From NCBI RefSeq assembly GCF_003762835.1, contig NZ_RJWA01000003.1, forward strand, positions 310,001 to 374,000: a stretch of 64,000 nucleotides of DNA, in the 5' to 3' direction. This document shows, in pieces, positions 37,570 through 45,976 of this stretch (position 1 is its first letter; the number at the start of each line of letters is the position of its first letter). The position numbers were made by a program, and so were the translations under genes. This DNA is from Micromonospora sp. HM5-17 (GTDB taxonomy: Bacteria; Actinomycetota; Actinomycetes; Mycobacteriales; Micromonosporaceae). Below the pieces are notes generated by a model. It was not told the origin of the DNA. It did no database searches and saw only the letters and a program-made list of their open reading frames with translations.

Positions 37570-38256
37570 ATGGGTCCATCGTCATCCGGGCTCCGGTACG
37601 CCCGCCGGGGCGGACGACGTCTCGCCTGGTCGGCCAGCCTCGGTGTGCTCGTGATCGTCCTGTCCGCCACCGGGTGCACCGGGGGTTCGGCGGACCCGAC
37701 GGTGGCCGAACCGACCACGACCTCGACCTCGACCGGCGCGTCGCCGGAGCCGACCGCGGGCGGTCCCGGCGGGGCGTCCGGCGTGACCTACGACGCGGTG
37801 GGGGTCGACTTCTGCGACCGTACCGATCTCGAGTCGCTCGCCGACCTGTCGCTCAAGCTCGTCAACCGGACCCCCAAGCAGCCCGCCTCGGCACCCGGCG
37901 CGGCCTGCCTCTTCGAGTTGCGTACCGGGAGCGGGCACGAGGCGAGCCTGCTGGTCGAGGCGTCGACGTTGGGTTCGGCGGACGAGGCGGGACGGCTCTA
38001 TCGCGCTACCCGAGAGACCACGGAGATGAGCCCGGACGGCCCGGTGTCCGGCCTCGGTGAGGAGGCGGAGGGCTTTTCCGAACAGTCCGATACCGACGTC
38101 AAGCGGGCCGAATACATGATCCACGCGCGGAGTTCAAACCTGGTGCTCAAGGTGTGGCTGGCGGTGAGCGGCACGACGTACACCCCGAAGGACGTACTGG
38201 CGACCAAGGTCAAGAAGATCGCGCAGCTGAGCCTCGCCGAGGTGCCCGGCTCCTGA
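37570..38256 (+). CDS. DUF3558-like lipoprotein
   Basis: A 228-residue predicted lipoprotein. A basic N-terminus and hydrophobic helix lead to a lipobox ending ATGC at about residue 36, then a Thr/Pro/Ser-rich linker and a globular domain with one Cys pair (VDFCDRTDLESL... and GAACLFEL). The pattern is like the DUF3558 lipoproteins that are frequent in actinomycetes. The role is unknown. It converges on the second ESX-like operon. The short gap holds a duplicated CCTGACCCGCCT element (about 38252 and 38280). Confidence 0.7.
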   Translation: MGPSSSGLRYARRGGRRLAWSASLGVLVIVLSATGCTGGSADPTVAEPTTTSTSTGASPEPTAGGPGGASGVTYDAVGVDFCDRTDLESLADLSLKLVNRTPKQPASAPGAACLFELRTGSGHEASLLVEASTLGSADEAGRLYRATRETTEMSPDGPVSGLGEEAEGFSEQSDTDVKRAEYMIHARSSNLVLKVWLAVSGTTYTPKDVLATKVKKIAQLSLAEVPGS

Positions 38257-38353
38257 CCCGCCTGCCCCGGGCCGGCGTGCCTGACCCGCCTACGCCGGGG
38301 AGGCGGCGACCGTGTCGGGGACCAGGGAGTCGATGGCAGTAACCTCCCGGGGC

Positions 38354-39109
38354 TCAGCCGCGTACCGCCTCGGGCCACCGTCCGCCGGGCAGCTTCGAGT
38401 GGTCGCCCACCTGGCTGGCCAGGTCCCGGACGTTGCCCAGCGCTTCGACGAACCGCTTACCAATCTCGAGCAGCGTGTTGAGCCCCGATTCCACCAGGCT
38501 GCCGATGGCGTTGCCCAGGGTCTCCACCACCAACGGGATGGTGATGACGCCGCCGGCCTCGGCGACCGCCTCCACGATCTTGGCGGCGACGTTGGTCACG
38601 ATTTTGGCCAACTGGACGGCGTAGTCGACCTTCGACTTGGCGATCTTGAAGAGCCACTGGCTGATGAACTCGGCCTTGGCGGCGGCCTCGTCCACGGCCG
38701 CCTTCTGCTGGGCGGACTTGCGGGCGTAGGCCGACGCGGCGTCGCCGCTCCACCTGACCAGGTCCTCGTCCCGCGGCTCGGTGGTCACGAACGAGAGCCC
38801 GGAGATCGGGGTCTTCACCTCATGAACCCAGCGAAAGCTGATTTTGATGAGGGAGATGACCGGGGTCTCGTGTTCGATCGCGTACTTGACCCTTTCCAGC
38901 AATTTGTTGATGGCTTCCCGTATCTCGTGGAGGCGTCGGATGATCCACGACATGGCCGTGGTGCCGAGCAGGAAGGCGACGCTGCGAATATTCTCGACCA
39001 GCGCCGTGAACCCGTCGGTCGCCCGCGCCATGCCTTCTCGCATCTGCTGGAACGCCGTGGTGTACGGTTCGAGGTATTCCGCCTCGCTGCCGATCGGCGG
39101 CGGCGTCAT
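38354..39109 (-). CDS. WXG-type ESX-associated protein (251 aa)
   Basis: A 251-residue all-helical protein, the last gene of a three-gene operon. A central VRWSGDAASAYARK segment at about residue 117 carries the W-x-G motif of WXG100-like proteins between two long helices. A hydrophobic stretch (VAEAGGVITIPLVVETLGNAIGSLV) follows at about 185-215. This resembles larger type VII substrates with a WXG core. AAGGGA precedes ATG 39109. No toxin domain is visible at the C-terminus. Confidence 0.75.
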   Translation of the reverse strand: MTPPPIGSEAEYLEPYTTAFQQMREGMARATDGFTALVENIRSVAFLLGTTAMSWIIRRLHEIREAINKLLERVKYAIEHETPVISLIKISFRWVHEVKTPISGLSFVTTEPRDEDLVRWSGDAASAYARKSAQQKAAVDEAAAKAEFISQWLFKIAKSKVDYAVQLAKIVTNVAAKIVEAVAEAGGVITIPLVVETLGNAIGSLVESGLNTLLEIGKRFVEALGNVRDLASQVGDHSKLPGGRWPEAVRG

Positions 39110-39126
39110 GACACCATCCCTTCGCG

Positions 39127-39444
39127 TCACGCGCTGTAGATCTGGTTGAGGTTGAGGGAGACGATCGCGTCAGCCCGGTCGTAGGCGTCGGCGATGCGGT
39201 CGAGCGCCGTGCCGAGCTGATCAAACTCGGTCACCGCACCGCCGAGGATGTTCTCCATGAAGGACTGGTAGCCGTTGTATGCCGCCGAATGTCCGTGAGC
39301 GTTGGCATCACCGATGAAGAACGCCGAGACGCTGAGATCGAGGCTGGCGACCGCCGCCTTGATCGGGACCATCCTGTCGGAGAGCTGTTTCCACTTCTTG
39401 CCCTCGTTGTAGAGGGCCCGGGTGATGACCCTCACCTCGTCCAT
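39127..39444 (-). CDS. EspC/WXG100-like small secretion substrate (105 aa)
   Basis: A 105-residue protein of two predicted helices (MDEVRVITRALYNEGKKWKQLSDRM... and TEFDQLGTALDRIADAYDRADAIVSLNLNQIYSA). Length and helical hairpin match EspC/WXG100-type ESX substrates, which are exported as dimers. The WXG turn itself is not evident (HGHSAAYNG occupies the turn). GAGGAAG precedes ATG 39444. It is 17 bp upstream of the 251-residue protein, so the two may form a secreted pair. Confidence 0.75.
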   Translation of the reverse strand: MDEVRVITRALYNEGKKWKQLSDRMVPIKAAVASLDLSVSAFFIGDANAHGHSAAYNGYQSFMENILGGAVTEFDQLGTALDRIADAYDRADAIVSLNLNQIYSA

Positions 39445-39481
39445 GGTGGGTCTTCCTCTCGTCGGCCGGAATCGGATCCGA

Positions 39482-40165
39482 TCAGTTCTCGACAACCTTG
39501 GCCACGGTGCGGAACAGGCCGAGCGCCTCCATGCGCAACTGTTCCGGATTGGCGCTCCGGATGTACTGGATGTCGCCGGTGATGTCGGTGATCCCGCCTC
39601 CCCGCACCCGGGCGCGCAAATACCCCTGCGGGCTGGTCACCGTCTGCTCCCGGAGGTGCACGTCGGCGCTGATGTGGTGGAGCCGCCGGAGCTGCGTGTC
39701 GATGTCTTCGAGCAGTCGCCAGGTCTGATTCAGCCACTCCTGGTCGTCGACCGGTGGCTCGGGCGCAGCGTCCGTCTGATCCGACCGTACGTCCGTCGGG
39801 TCGCGCGGCGCGACGGGCTGGCCGCCGACCTGTTCCTGGGCGACGAGGGCGGCCAGGGCGTTCGCGTTGATCAGCTTCCGTACCGCGTCGGTGTACGCCT
39901 CGTGGAGCGCCGCCGGAAAGCGCTCCGAGCCCAGCCGGTCCCGCCAGTGCCGGCTGATGTCGACGCTCTCGATGTGGCCCTCGGCGTCGATGGTGACCCA
40001 GATCGAGTCCGATCCGTCGGCACCCTCGTGCCGTGGCGGCGGCACGTAGTGGTCGCCGACGTTCGCCAGCTCCCGTCGCAGCTCGGCTTGCAGCTTGTCG
40101 GAGTCGCCGAGGACGTCCAGGTCGGGCAGTCTCAGATCGTCGTCGTGACCGTACCGGTCTGGCAC
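39482..40165 (-). CDS. YbaB/EbfC-like ESX-associated protein
   Basis: A 227-residue protein, first in the operon. The N-terminal 105 residues (DSDKLQAELRRELANV...IWVTIDAEGHIESVDISRHWRDRLGSERFPAALHEAYTDAVRKLI) have the helix-strand-helix layout of YbaB-like proteins, which often accompany WXG100 genes in actinomycetes. An acidic linker and a second domain (LLEDIDTQLRRLHHI...GGGITDITGDIQYIRSANPEQLRMEALGLFR) follow. It is possibly a chaperone-like adaptor for the downstream substrates (inference). The start is GTG 40165 after a G-rich ribosome site. Confidence 0.7.
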   Translation of the reverse strand: MPDRYGHDDDLRLPDLDVLGDSDKLQAELRRELANVGDHYVPPPRHEGADGSDSIWVTIDAEGHIESVDISRHWRDRLGSERFPAALHEAYTDAVRKLINANALAALVAQEQVGGQPVAPRDPTDVRSDQTDAAPEPPVDDQEWLNQTWRLLEDIDTQLRRLHHISADVHLREQTVTSPQGYLRARVRGGGITDITGDIQYIRSANPEQLRMEALGLFRTVAKVVEN

Positions 40166-40490
40166 AGGGCGCCCCCCGATGCTCGTGGCGAGCGATCCGG
40201 GGCATGAGGCCGTGGACGGACGGAGATGCTCCGTCGGACCCGCGGCAACCCGCGTCGGGTCAGGCCGCGCCGGGGTGTCGGGTGACCCGGAAATCGCTCC
40301 GCCTGAATATATATGACGCCGGATATCCTAGCGCCTCTCGCATACACGCCGTTACATCCGCGTTACGAACCGGCAGGGGTGGGGCGAGGCGCAGGGCAAC
40401 CCCGATCGCCGGGACCGGCCGCGGCGCCGCGACGCCGGACCACGTCAACCCCTCGACCCGGGCTCGTGGTGGGCTGACGGGTACGCCCGC
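40166..40490. other. 325-bp promoter region of the second ESX-like operon
   Basis: There is no gene. This is the most A/T-rich spot nearby (ATATATATGACG at about 40309). On the minus strand a TAGGAT -10 candidate (40325-40330) has two direct copies of GTAACG, 11 bp apart (40350-40366), at about the -35 position. Direct repeats at that spacing are typical of OmpR/PhoB-type response regulators. The predicted leader is about 150 nt. Confidence 0.45.
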
Positions 40491-42086
40491 TCAGAGCGGG
40501 ATGTTGCCGTGCTTCTTCGGCGGCAGGGTCTCCCGCTTGGTCCGCAGGAACCGCAGCGCCCGGACGATCTGGCCCCGGGTCTCCGACGGTCGGATCACCG
40601 CGTCGACGTACCCGCGCTCGGCGGCGACGTACGGGTTGGCGAGGGTGTCCTCGTACTCCTGGATCTTCTCGGCCCGCAGCGCGGCCGGGTCCTCGGCGGC
40701 GGCCAGTTCACTCCGGTAGAGGATGTTGACCGCCCCCTGGGCCCCCATCACCGCGATCTGGGCGGTCGGCCACGCGAAGTTGAGGTCGGCACCCAGGTGC
40801 TTGGAGCCCATCACGTCGTACGCCCCGCCGTACGCCTTGCGGGTGATCACCGTCACCTTCGGCACGGTCGCCTCGGCGTACGCGTAGATGAGCTTGGCAC
40901 CGCGCCGGATGATCCCGTCCCACTCCTGGCCGGTGCCGGGCAGGAAGCCGGGGACGTCCACGAAGGTCAGGATCGGGATGTTGAAGGCGTCGCAGGTGCG
41001 GACGAACCGGGCCGCCTTCTCGGAGGCGGCGATGTCCAGGCAGCCGGCGAAGTGCATCGGCTGGTTGGCCACCACCCCGACGGGGCGTCCCTCGACCCGG
41101 CCGAACCCGACCACGATGTTCTGCGCGTACAGCGGCTGGATCTCCAGGAACTCGCCGTCGTCGAGGACGTGCTCCACCACCCGGTGGATGTCGTACGGCT
41201 GGTTCGCGGAGTCCGGGATCAGCGTGTCCAGCTCCCGGTCGGCGTCGGTGACCTCCGGGTCGGCGACCACGTCGGCGAAGGCCGGCGGTTCGTCGAGGTT
41301 GTTCGACGGCAGGTACGACAGCAGCGCCCGGACGTACTCGATCGCGTCCTCCTCGTCCGTGGCGAGGTAGTGCGCGTTGCCGCTGCGGGTGTTGTGGGTC
41401 CGCGCGCCGCCCAACTCCTCCATCCCGACGTCCTCACCGGTCACGGTCTTGATCACATCGGGACCGGTGATGAACATGTGCGAGGTCTTGTCGACCATCA
41501 CTGTGAAGTCGGTCACCGCGGGGGAGTAGACCGCGCCACCCGCGCACGGTCCCATCACCAGCGATATCTGCGGGATGACCCCGGAGGCGCGGACGTTGCG
41601 GAAGAAGATCTCACCGTACAGGCCGAGACTGACCACGCCCTCCTGGATGCGCGCGCCGCCGGAGTCGTTGATCCCGATCACCGGACAGCCGATCTTCATC
41701 GCCAGGTCCATCACCTTGACGATCTTCTCGCCGAAGACCTCGCCGAGTGAGCCGCCGAAGACGGTGAAGTCCTGGGCAAAGACGCAGACCTTCCGGCCGT
41801 CGACCGTGCCGTAGCCGGTCACCACGCCGTCGCCGTACGGGCGGGTCTTCTCCAGCCCGAAGTTGGTCGAGCGGTGTCGGGCCAACTCGTCGAGCTCGAC
41901 GAAGGAACCCGGGTCGAGGAGCAGCGCGATCCGCTCCCGGGCGGTCTTCTTGCCTCGGGCGTGCTGCTTCTCCACCGCCCGGGCGGATCCGGCGTGCACC
42001 GCCTCGTTCACCCGGCGGTCCAGATCGGCGATCCGTCCGGCGGTGGTGTGCGGGTCGACGCCGGTGCTGGTCCGCTGCGCAGTCAC
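40491..42086 (-). CDS. accD: Acyl-CoA (propionyl/acetyl-CoA) carboxylase beta subunit
   Basis: A 531-residue carboxyltransferase subunit that moves CO2 from biotin to propionyl- or acetyl-CoA. Family motifs are present: [31 protein letters not shown] (oxyanion glycines), [19 protein letters not shown] and the C-terminal half [31 protein letters not shown]. The length and pattern fit AccD5/PccB. The start GTG 42086 is set by a TACGAT hexamer 7 nt upstream. It is divergent from birA, which biotinylates the partner AccA. Confidence 0.95.
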   Translation of the reverse strand: MTAQRTSTGVDPHTTAGRIADLDRRVNEAVHAGSARAVEKQHARGKKTARERIALLLDPGSFVELDELARHRSTNFGLEKTRPYGDGVVTGYGTVDGRKVCVFAQDFTVFGGSLGEVFGEKIVKVMDLAMKIGCPVIGINDSGGARIQEGVVSLGLYGEIFFRNVRASGVIPQISLVMGPCAGGAVYSPAVTDFTVMVDKTSHMFITGPDVIKTVTGEDVGMEELGGARTHNTRSGNAHYLATDEEDAIEYVRALLSYLPSNNLDEPPAFADVVADPEVTDADRELDTLIPDSANQPYDIHRVVEHVLDDGEFLEIQPLYAQNIVVGFGRVEGRPVGVVANQPMHFAGCLDIAASEKAARFVRTCDAFNIPILTFVDVPGFLPGTGQEWDGIIRRGAKLIYAYAEATVPKVTVITRKAYGGAYDVMGSKHLGADLNFAWPTAQIAVMGAQGAVNILYRSELAAAEDPAALRAEKIQEYEDTLANPYVAAERGYVDAVIRPSETRGQIVRALRFLRTKRETLPPKKHGNIPL

Positions 42087-42093
42087 GTCCGCG

Positions 42094-42116
42094 ATCGTAA
42101 CGATGCGCCGTACGCT
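42094..42116. promoter_or_regulatory. Back-to-back leaderless promoters of accD and birA
   Basis: The minus strand TACGAT (42094-42099) serves accD and the plus strand TACGCT (42111-42116) serves birA, all within the 36-bp gap. The two -35 regions must overlap the opposite gene's start, so the promoters cannot easily be occupied together. Confidence 0.55.
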
Positions 42117-42122
42117 GGCCTG

Positions 42123-43181
42123 ATGCCGGGATCGCCCTACACCGACCTGGACCGTCCGCCGCTCGACGCGCGACGGTTGCGCCGTGCCCTGATCGTCCCC
42201 GACGGCCTCTGGACCGAGCTGGTGCTGCACACCGAGACCGGTTCGACCAACGCCGACGCGGCGGAGGCCGCCCGGTCCGGCGCGCCGGAGGGCTTGGTCG
42301 TGGTCGCGGAGCGGCAGACCGCGGGCCGGGGCCGGCGCGGCCGTTCCTGGGAGTCGCCGGCGCGGGCCGGGATCGCGGTCAGCGTGCTGCTCCGGCCCGG
42401 TACGGCCGTGCCGGACCGGGGCTGGCCGGCGGTGCCGGCAGCCCGGCACGGCTGGCTGCCGCTGCTGGCCGGGGTCGCGCTGGTCGAGGCGGTGGACCGG
42501 CTCGCCGAGCTGGGCTCCGCGCTGAAGTGGCCCAACGACCTGCTGGTCTGGCCGCGGCTCGTCCCGCCCCGCCCGGCGCCGACCGGCGCGGAGCCGGCCG
42601 GTCCGGACCCCGCCGGTCTGGACCGGCCGCGCCCCGGACAGGTCGGTCCGGAGCCGCCGTCTCCCGGACCGAACGGTCTCCTGCGGCCGAATCCCCGGGC
42701 GGCGGGCCCGGCACCGGTGGGCCCGCCGTCGGAGGGCGAGGCGAAGTGCGCCGGCATCCTGGCCGAGGGGGTGGCGACGAACGCCGAGGAGCCGGCGGCG
42801 GTGGTGCTCGGGGTGGGGCTCAACGTCACGCTGCGCGCCGACGAGCTGCCGGTCAACCCCACGGGCCTGCCCGCCACCTCGCTACAGCTGGCCGGTGCGG
42901 TGGCCACGGACCGGGATCCGCTGCTGCGGGAGCTGCTGCGCGGGATCGAGCGCTGGTACGGCCGCTGGCGCGCGGTCGGCGGGGACGCTCGGGAGTGCGG
43001 GCTGCACGAGGCGTACGTGCGGAGCTGCGCGACCCTCGGCCGTGAGGTCCGGGTGCTGCTGCCGGGCGGGAAGGACCTGGTCGGCGTCGCCACCGCGATC
43101 GACCCGGACGGCCACCTGGTGCTCGACACCGCCGTCGGGGAGCGTCGGGTCGCGGCGGGCGAGGTGCTCCACCTTCGCTGA
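42123..43181 (+). CDS. birA: Biotin--[acetyl-CoA-carboxylase] ligase with low-complexity insertion
   Basis: A 352-residue biotin protein ligase that activates biotin as biotinyl-AMP and attaches it to AccA. The nucleotide loop GRGRRGRSW is at 69-77 and KWPNDLLVW at 136-143. The second catalytic segment, KCAGILAE, comes only at 208-215, because about 60 residues of Pro/Gly/Ala/Arg (144-204) interrupt the usual short connection. There is no N-terminal DNA-binding domain, so it is not a BirA-type repressor. The C-terminal SH3-like domain is intact. ATG 42123 follows the TACGCT hexamer by 6 nt. Confidence 0.92.
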   Translation: MPGSPYTDLDRPPLDARRLRRALIVPDGLWTELVLHTETGSTNADAAEAARSGAPEGLVVVAERQTAGRGRRGRSWESPARAGIAVSVLLRPGTAVPDRGWPAVPAARHGWLPLLAGVALVEAVDRLAELGSALKWPNDLLVWPRLVPPRPAPTGAEPAGPDPAGLDRPRPGQVGPEPPSPGPNGLLRPNPRAAGPAPVGPPSEGEAKCAGILAEGVATNAEEPAAVVLGVGLNVTLRADELPVNPTGLPATSLQLAGAVATDRDPLLRELLRGIERWYGRWRAVGGDARECGLHEAYVRSCATLGREVRVLLPGGKDLVGVATAIDPDGHLVLDTAVGERRVAAGEVLHLR

Positions 43182-43275
43182 TCGGCCGCGCCCGTGCCGG
43201 AGCGGACGCCATCGGTCACGACGACGCCATCGGTAAAACCCGGTACCGGTTGGCGCCCCGGTGGCGCGCAACCGC

Positions 43276-43281
43276 TACGGT
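43276..43281 (+). promoter_or_regulatory. Putative -10 element for PH-domain protein
   Basis: TACGGT, with an expected transcript start near 43288, leaves a short leader carrying the AGGAGG before GTG 43319. Confidence 0.4.
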
Positions 43282-43318
43282 CACCGGCGGACATTCGTGT
43301 ATGGACGAGGAGGTTCGG

Positions 43319-43909
43319 GTGGCTTTCCCCGAAGACGTGCTCACCGCGGACGAGCACGTCGTGGCGCACCTGCACCCGCACTGGAAGGCGCTGATCCGGC
43401 CGGTGCTGGTGCTGATCGTGGCCGTGGCGGCCGTGGTGGCCGGGTTCGTGCTCCTGCCGTCGGACGGCGTGGGCGCGATCGCCAGCTACGTCATCGCGGC
43501 GCTCGCGTTGGTGGCCGTGGTGGTGTTCAGCGTCTGGCCGTACCTGGTCTGGCGTACCACGCACTATCTGTTCACCAACGAGCGGGTGCTGCTGCAGAAG
43601 GGCGTCTTCTCGCGCGACCGCCGGGACATTCCGCTGAGCCGGGTCAACGACCACTCGATGAACCAGCGGTTCATCGAGCGGCTGCTCGGCTGCGGCACGC
43701 TGACGATCGAGTCGGCTGGGGAGCGCGGCCAGTCGGTGCTCGTCGACGTTCCCCGCGTGGAGAAGATTCAGACGACCCTGTACGAACTGGTCGAGGCGCT
43801 GCACGACAAGCACACGCTGGGCGACGACGAGATGCGCGAGATCCTCGCGGACATGGCGGAGGGGAAGCCGCTGCGCCAGCAGCCCGCCAACGAGTCGCAG
43901 GCCGGGTAG
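43319..43909 (+). CDS. Bacterial PH domain (YdbS-like) membrane protein
   Basis: A 196-residue protein. Two adjacent membrane helices (about 26-48 and 54-75) are followed by a bacterial PH domain with the pattern YLFTNERVLLQKGVFSRDRRDIPLSRVNDHSMNQRFIERLLGCGTLTIESAG, and a helical tail. GTG 43319 is preceded by AGGAGG; an ATG at 43301 is possible. It matches the Rv3278c position next to birA. Its function is unknown. Confidence 0.88.
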   Translation: MAFPEDVLTADEHVVAHLHPHWKALIRPVLVLIVAVAAVVAGFVLLPSDGVGAIASYVIAALALVAVVVFSVWPYLVWRTTHYLFTNERVLLQKGVFSRDRRDIPLSRVNDHSMNQRFIERLLGCGTLTIESAGERGQSVLVDVPRVEKIQTTLYELVEALHDKHTLGDDEMREILADMAEGKPLRQQPANESQAG

Positions 43910-43926
43910 CGGCGGCACGGCCGGAA

Positions 43927-43968
43927 CCGGTCGGCCGGCGGGCCGGGCAGCGCCGAGCGGCCGACCGG
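43927..43968. terminator. Bidirectional hairpin
   Basis: CCGGTCGGCC (43927-43936) pairs perfectly with GGCCGACCGG (43959-43968). The remaining gap to 44195 shows no supportable gene. Confidence 0.55.
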
Positions 43969-44195
43969 GTGTCGGGATGACGAGGTCCGCGCCGGTCAGG
44001 ATGCCCGGCCGGCGCGTACCGGTGGGTGCGGGACATCCCGGACCGACCGAGCCGTTCGCGTGGGTGACCAGCGCTTCGCGGCGGCCCGGGCCGGGCGGCC
44101 CACCGGACCGGCCGCACGGTTGTCGAACCCGATCGCCCCGGGGCGCTTGGCGAGGGGCCCGCGCCGGGCGTTTCCACGGTGCCCGCGGCGGGTGC

Positions 44196-44840
44196 TCAGC
44201 GCGCCGGAGGCCGCGGGCTCATCTTCAACTCCACCGCGTCCAGCTCGGTTACCAGTTCCGCCTCCAGGTCGACGTCGAGCGTCTGGGCGAGTTCCGCGGT
44301 CAGCGGATCGACGCCGCGGTGAAGCTCCCGTCGTACGCCGGACGGCGCCGCCACCCCGTCCGGCGAGGCCTGCGGGGCCGCGAAGGCCGCGGAGGCGTCC
44401 ACCGGCGGCGACTTGCGGAACACGAAGGTGCGGTAGGACCAGAAGCGGAAGATGGTGGCGAGCCCGACACCGATCGTCTTCGCCACGTTCAGCGCCAGCA
44501 GACCGCTGATCCCCAAACCGTACTTGGCGAGCGCCAGCACCCCGAGTTCGATGGCCAGACCGGTGGCGTTGAACAGGAAGAACAGGCTGGTTTCCCGGTG
44601 TATCGCCGACTTCGGCCGGTCCCGGTACGTCCAATGCCGGTTCATCAGGTACGAGGTGCAGGTGGCGACGACGGTCGCCACGACGTTCGCCTTCAGTTGC
44701 CCGTCGGTGAAGACGGTGAGCGCGAGCGCGTTGAAGACCGCGTAGTTGATGGCGGCGTTGACGCCTCCCACGGCACCGAACGTCAGCGCCTCCCGGAGGA
44801 GCCGCTGCCAGCGTTCAGGCAACATACGGACGAAACGCAT
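44196..44840 (-). CDS. GtrA family membrane protein
   Basis: A 214-residue protein with the four-helix GtrA domain (residues 15-140: FGAVGGVNAAINYAVFNAL, VATCTSYLMNRHWTYRDR, then FRFWSYRTFVF) and a cytoplasmic Pro/Glu-rich tail of about 75 residues. GtrA-like proteins are proposed to flip lipid-linked sugars during cell-wall polysaccharide synthesis. ATG 44840 has TAAGGT (44847-44852) 6 nt upstream and no ribosome site. It is a tandem paralogue of the next gene. Confidence 0.9.
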   Translation of the reverse strand: MRFVRMLPERWQRLLREALTFGAVGGVNAAINYAVFNALALTVFTDGQLKANVVATVVATCTSYLMNRHWTYRDRPKSAIHRETSLFFLFNATGLAIELGVLALAKYGLGISGLLALNVAKTIGVGLATIFRFWSYRTFVFRKSPPVDASAAFAAPQASPDGVAAPSGVRRELHRGVDPLTAELAQTLDVDLEAELVTELDAVELKMSPRPPAR

Positions 44841-44902
44841 TCGCCCACCTTAGGTCAGTCGGCTGAGCCAGGCACGTCGGCCGTACGGGGCTGGGTCGGG
44901 GG

Positions 44903-45451
44903 TCACGGGCTCTGGTGGCCCTCGGCGACCACCTCAGGGGCGTCGGAGGCGGCCGGACCGACGAAGACGAACCGCCGGTACGACCAGAAGCGGAAGAACG
45001 TCCCCAACGCGGCGCCGACGATGTTGCCGGCGATGTTGTCGGCAACCAGGGACGTGAAGACGCTCGGCCAGAGGCTGCCCAGCCCGTAGTGGCTGATGGC
45101 GAGGCAGACCAGCCCGATGCCGAGGCCGACCGCGTTGAAGAAGAAGTAGAGCGAGTACTCCCGGGCCATGCCGGAGCGCTCGCGGTGCCGCCAGGTCCAG
45201 AACCGGTTGCCGATGAAGGCCACGGTCGCGGCGACCACGGTGGAGAAGGTCTTCGCCGTCAGCGTCTCCCAGCCGAAGCTGGCCTTGGCGAGGTTGAAGA
45301 GGGCAAAGTCGACCGCGAAGGCGATCGCCCCCACCGTCCCGAACTTGCCCAACTCATGCACCAGATGGCCGAAGCGGTCCCACAGGTGGAGGAGGAAGCC
45401 GCGCCGGGTGCCCGGGGATGAGGGCTGTTCGCCGGTGGCGGTCGAGGACAC
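44903..45451 (-). CDS. GtrA family membrane protein (tandem paralogue)
   Basis: A 182-residue four-helix GtrA protein (FGTVGAIAFAVDFALFNLAKA, AFIGNRFWTWRHRER, FRFWSYRRFVF). It shares the NRxWTWR/NRHWTYR and RFWSYR motifs with its neighbour and arose from the same duplication. It lacks the long tail. GTG 45451 has a leaderless TAGGCT (45458-45463). Two family members side by side may form a heteromer. Confidence 0.9.
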   Translation of the reverse strand: MSSTATGEQPSSPGTRRGFLLHLWDRFGHLVHELGKFGTVGAIAFAVDFALFNLAKASFGWETLTAKTFSTVVAATVAFIGNRFWTWRHRERSGMAREYSLYFFFNAVGLGIGLVCLAISHYGLGSLWPSVFTSLVADNIAGNIVGAALGTFFRFWSYRRFVFVGPAASDAPEVVAEGHQSP

Positions 45452-45463
45452 GGCTTGAGCCTA

Positions 45464-45873
45464 CCGGTTGTGGGCCGCGGCCACGGCCCGCACGGGCCGA
45501 CTCGCGGCGGAACGGTCGCGCGGGCCGCCCGCCGCGCGTGCTCCGCGCCGACACGCCGGTGGTCGTCCACCCCGCGGGCGCCGCCCGCGACCGCCCGGTG
45601 CCGACGAACGAACCACGCGCGGCGCCACTCGACGTACCGCGCGGCCCGCGACCGCCCGGCGCCGGCCGCCCCGGTCTCCCGGGACCCGCTGTGACGTCCG
45701 CGACGGCTGACACCTGCGGAGAAAACATGGGTACGCCGTGACGGAATGCAATGCCCGGGAAGATGTGCGCGAAACTGCGCGTGGGAGCGAAAAAAGGGGC
45801 GCATTACCGCACCCACCGTTGCCCTGTGCAGTCTTTCACAACCAGTCTCGCCGCCCTGAGCGGCCGCTCGGTT
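45464..45873. other. 410-bp intergenic region before pckG
   Basis: The left part is extremely GC-rich, and several overlapping Arg/Pro-rich open frames show no motif. It carries a near-identical 21-bp direct repeat (GCCCGCGACCGCCCGG-core at 45583-45603 and 45644-45664). The right part (45745-45873) is A-richer and looks like promoter DNA. No gene is called. Confidence 0.4.
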
Positions 45874-45921
45874 TACGCTGACGGAAAATCCCAGGCTTTC
45901 ACCGGCGGCACCGTCGCCGGT
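45874..45921 (+). promoter_or_regulatory. pckG -10 element and leader hairpin
   Basis: TACGCT at 45874-45879 is a -10 candidate. The leader of about 90 nt holds a perfect 7-bp hairpin (ACCGGCG at 45901-45907 with CGCCGGT at 45915-45921) and ends with AAAGGAGA before the start. Confidence 0.45.
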
Positions 45922-45976
45922 TCGTTCGGCACCGCACGCTCTGCACTCGGTCAGCGTCGACCAAAGGAGAACTGCC

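Noticed and set aside
45418-45741. A 107-residue Arg/Pro-rich frame in the pckG upstream region
   Set aside because: It overlaps the gtrA start on the other strand and has low-complexity composition with several equivalent overlapping frames.
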